From Saccharothrix luteola (lineage in GTDB: Bacteria; Actinomycetota; Actinomycetes; Mycobacteriales; Pseudonocardiaceae), in the NCBI RefSeq assembly GCF_020859565.1, contig NZ_JAJHUO010000006.1, forward strand, positions 62,001 through 126,000: a DNA stretch of 64,000 nucleotides, given 5' to 3'. Both the position numbers and the translations under genes were made by a program. Under the pieces are notes generated by a model. It searched no databases. It was not told where the DNA came from and saw nothing but the letters and a program-made list of their open reading frames with translations. Every line of letters begins with the position of its first letter. Within the stretch, counting starts at the first letter, position 1. Of the stretch, positions 63,067-64,000 are shown piece after piece.

Positions 63067-63495
63067 CTAGCCCTGCACTATGTACGCGGTCAACTGGTTC
63101 TGGTCCTCCTGCAACTGGCTGATCCTGCTCTTCACGACGTCGCCGATGCTGACGATGCCGACCAGCTCACCGCCGTCAACCACCGGCACGTGCCGGATGC
63201 GGCGCTCGGTCATCAACACCGTGAGGCTGTCGACCGAGTCCCGCGGCGTGCAGGTGAACACCTCGCTGGTCATGATCTCCGCCACCGGCGCGGCCAGCAG
63301 CTCGCCGCCCCGGTCGTGCAGCTTCCGCACGACGTCGCGCTCGGACACGATCCCGGCGATGCCCTCGGGCCCGAGCACCACCATCGCGCCCACGTTGTGC
63401 TCGGCCAGCGCGGCGACGAGCTCCGCCACCGACGCTCTCGACTCGACCGTGGCCACGGCCGAACCCTTGTTGCGCAACACGTCAGCGATCCTCAT
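63067..63495 (-). CDS. CBS-domain pair protein
   Basis: The product has 142 residues from ATG 63495 with GGGAGG 5-6 nt upstream. Two CBS domains fill the protein: VAELVAALAEHNVGAMVVLG with GIVSERDVV, then DSVDSLTVLMTERRIRHVPV with GIVSIGDVV. Stand-alone CBS pairs bind adenosine nucleotides, and actinobacterial ones include dormancy or hypoxic-response proteins. Target unknown. Confidence 0.9.
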   Translation of the reverse strand: MRIADVLRNKGSAVATVESRASVAELVAALAEHNVGAMVVLGPEGIAGIVSERDVVRKLHDRGGELLAAPVAEIMTSEVFTCTPRDSVDSLTVLMTERRIRHVPVVDGGELVGIVSIGDVVKSRISQLQEDQNQLTAYIVQG

Positions 63496-63598
63496 GGGCG
63501 CCTCCCGATCTCCGCCGGACCCGGTTGCTACCCAGCTCAGGCTAGTTCGCCGAGGACGTGATCGGCAGATCACCTGCCTGAACAGAGCACGACCCGCG

Positions 63599-64000
63599 TC
63601 AGCGCACCTTCAGCTGCGCGGCCGTCAGCAGCACGCCCAGCACGGTGATCGCGACGAGCACCGGGACGGTCTGCCCGAACCCGCCCAGGGCCGCGCCCAG
63701 CACCGGCCCCACCGAGAACCCCACCGTGCGGACCAGCGTCGTCACGCCTCCGGACGTGCCCATCAGCTCCGGCGGCGTCCGCTCCAGCAGCACCGCCGCG
63801 TGGGGTCCGGCGAACAGCCCGTGGCCGACGCCGATCACCGCCAGCCGCCACGCCAGGTCCCACGGATCGTCACCCGCACGGAGCAACAGCACCGTACCGA
63901 TCAAGATCACGACCGCGCCGACGAGAGCGACCTCCCGGTACCCGTACCGGTCCGCGACCACCCCCGCGATCGGCGACAGCACCGCCATGCCCGCCGACAG
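63599..64000 (-). CDS. MFS transporter, C-terminal part only (gene continues past right edge)
   Basis: 133 residues before the stop are visible. SPIAGVVADRYGYREVALVG is the inter-helix motif A-like loop of an MFS half. Further helices are VALVGAVVILIGTVLLL, WRLAVIGVGHGLFAGPHAAV, FSVGPVLGAALGGFG and VLVAITVLGVLLTAAQL. The pattern is of drug-efflux MFS carriers of the DHA type. The N-terminus is not in the window, so nothing more specific can be said. Confidence 0.8.
   Translation of the reverse strand: MSAGMAVLSPIAGVVADRYGYREVALVGAVVILIGTVLLLRAGDDPWDLAWRLAVIGVGHGLFAGPHAAVLLERTPPELMGTSGGVTTLVRTVGFSVGPVLGAALGGFGQTVPVLVAITVLGVLLTAAQLKVR

Overview
The window is GC-rich, densely packed DNA from an actinomycete. 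Gene content points to Pseudonocardiales or a close relative (a Saccharothrix/Actinosynnema/Lentzea-like organism), which is inference: an XRE/DUF397 pair, a DUF3558 lipoprotein, DUF4192, a CGNR zinc-finger protein, a mycothiol-type MDMPI/DinB protein, an IdeR-type regulator next to galK-galE, many GTG starts and 4-nt ATGA/GTGA overlaps. No rRNA, tRNA, CRISPR array, insertion sequence or prophage gene was recognised.

1-18.8 kb is one functional unit for oxalate and formate catabolism. A leftward operon encodes a ThDP-dependent oxalyl-CoA decarboxylase-like enzyme, formyl-CoA transferase (frc), a fused ADP-forming acyl-CoA synthetase and an Nramp-like membrane protein that runs off the left edge. 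A sucCD-like CoA ligase pair is read divergently. After an ECF41-type sigma factor/FAD-oxidoreductase pair come an OFA-family (OxlT-like) antiporter, a small unknown protein and fdhD, all leftward. A rightward operon follows for a soluble NAD-dependent molybdenum formate dehydrogenase (fdsG-fdsB-fdsA-fdsD). A decayed moeA lies between the two blocks. The same operator (ATAC-N-GTAT core in a longer conserved frame) sits before the ThDP/sucCD divergon, before the antiporter and before fdsG, and I saw it nowhere else. The logic is import, CoA activation and transfer, decarboxylation to formyl-CoA, release of formate, and oxidation to CO2 with NADH.

18.8-28 kb holds a STAND (NB-ARC/TPR) ATPase, a MacB-type ABC exporter with adaptor, a CMRDNGVD-type lipoprotein followed by a decayed array of partial copies of itself, and a two-component system. 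28-31.3 kb has an XRE/DUF397 pair and a two-gene ATPase + HNH nuclease cassette resembling Septu anti-phage defence. 31.3-36.8 kb has a DrrAB-type exporter, two paralogous coiled proteins behind a stress-sigma-like promoter, a GntR regulator and an amino-acid-binding lipoprotein. 36.9-48.2 kb is mostly housekeeping: a Pat-like lysine acetyltransferase with an AcuC-like deacetylase, rhodanese, IdeR-like regulator, galK, galE, an S9 peptidase and TrmO.

48.2-49.1 kb is an intergenic minisatellite of 106-122-bp units. 49.1-53.6 kb carries DUF4192, two tandemly duplicated M23 peptidases (one with a displaced stop) and an X-Pro dipeptidyl-peptidase. 53.8-64 kb holds an adenosine deaminase-family enzyme, a LysR-controlled hydrolase/MFS pair opposite LysR-GH4, endonuclease V, DUF3500, arylamine N-acetyltransferase, a CBS-pair protein and the C-terminal part of an MFS transporter at the right edge.
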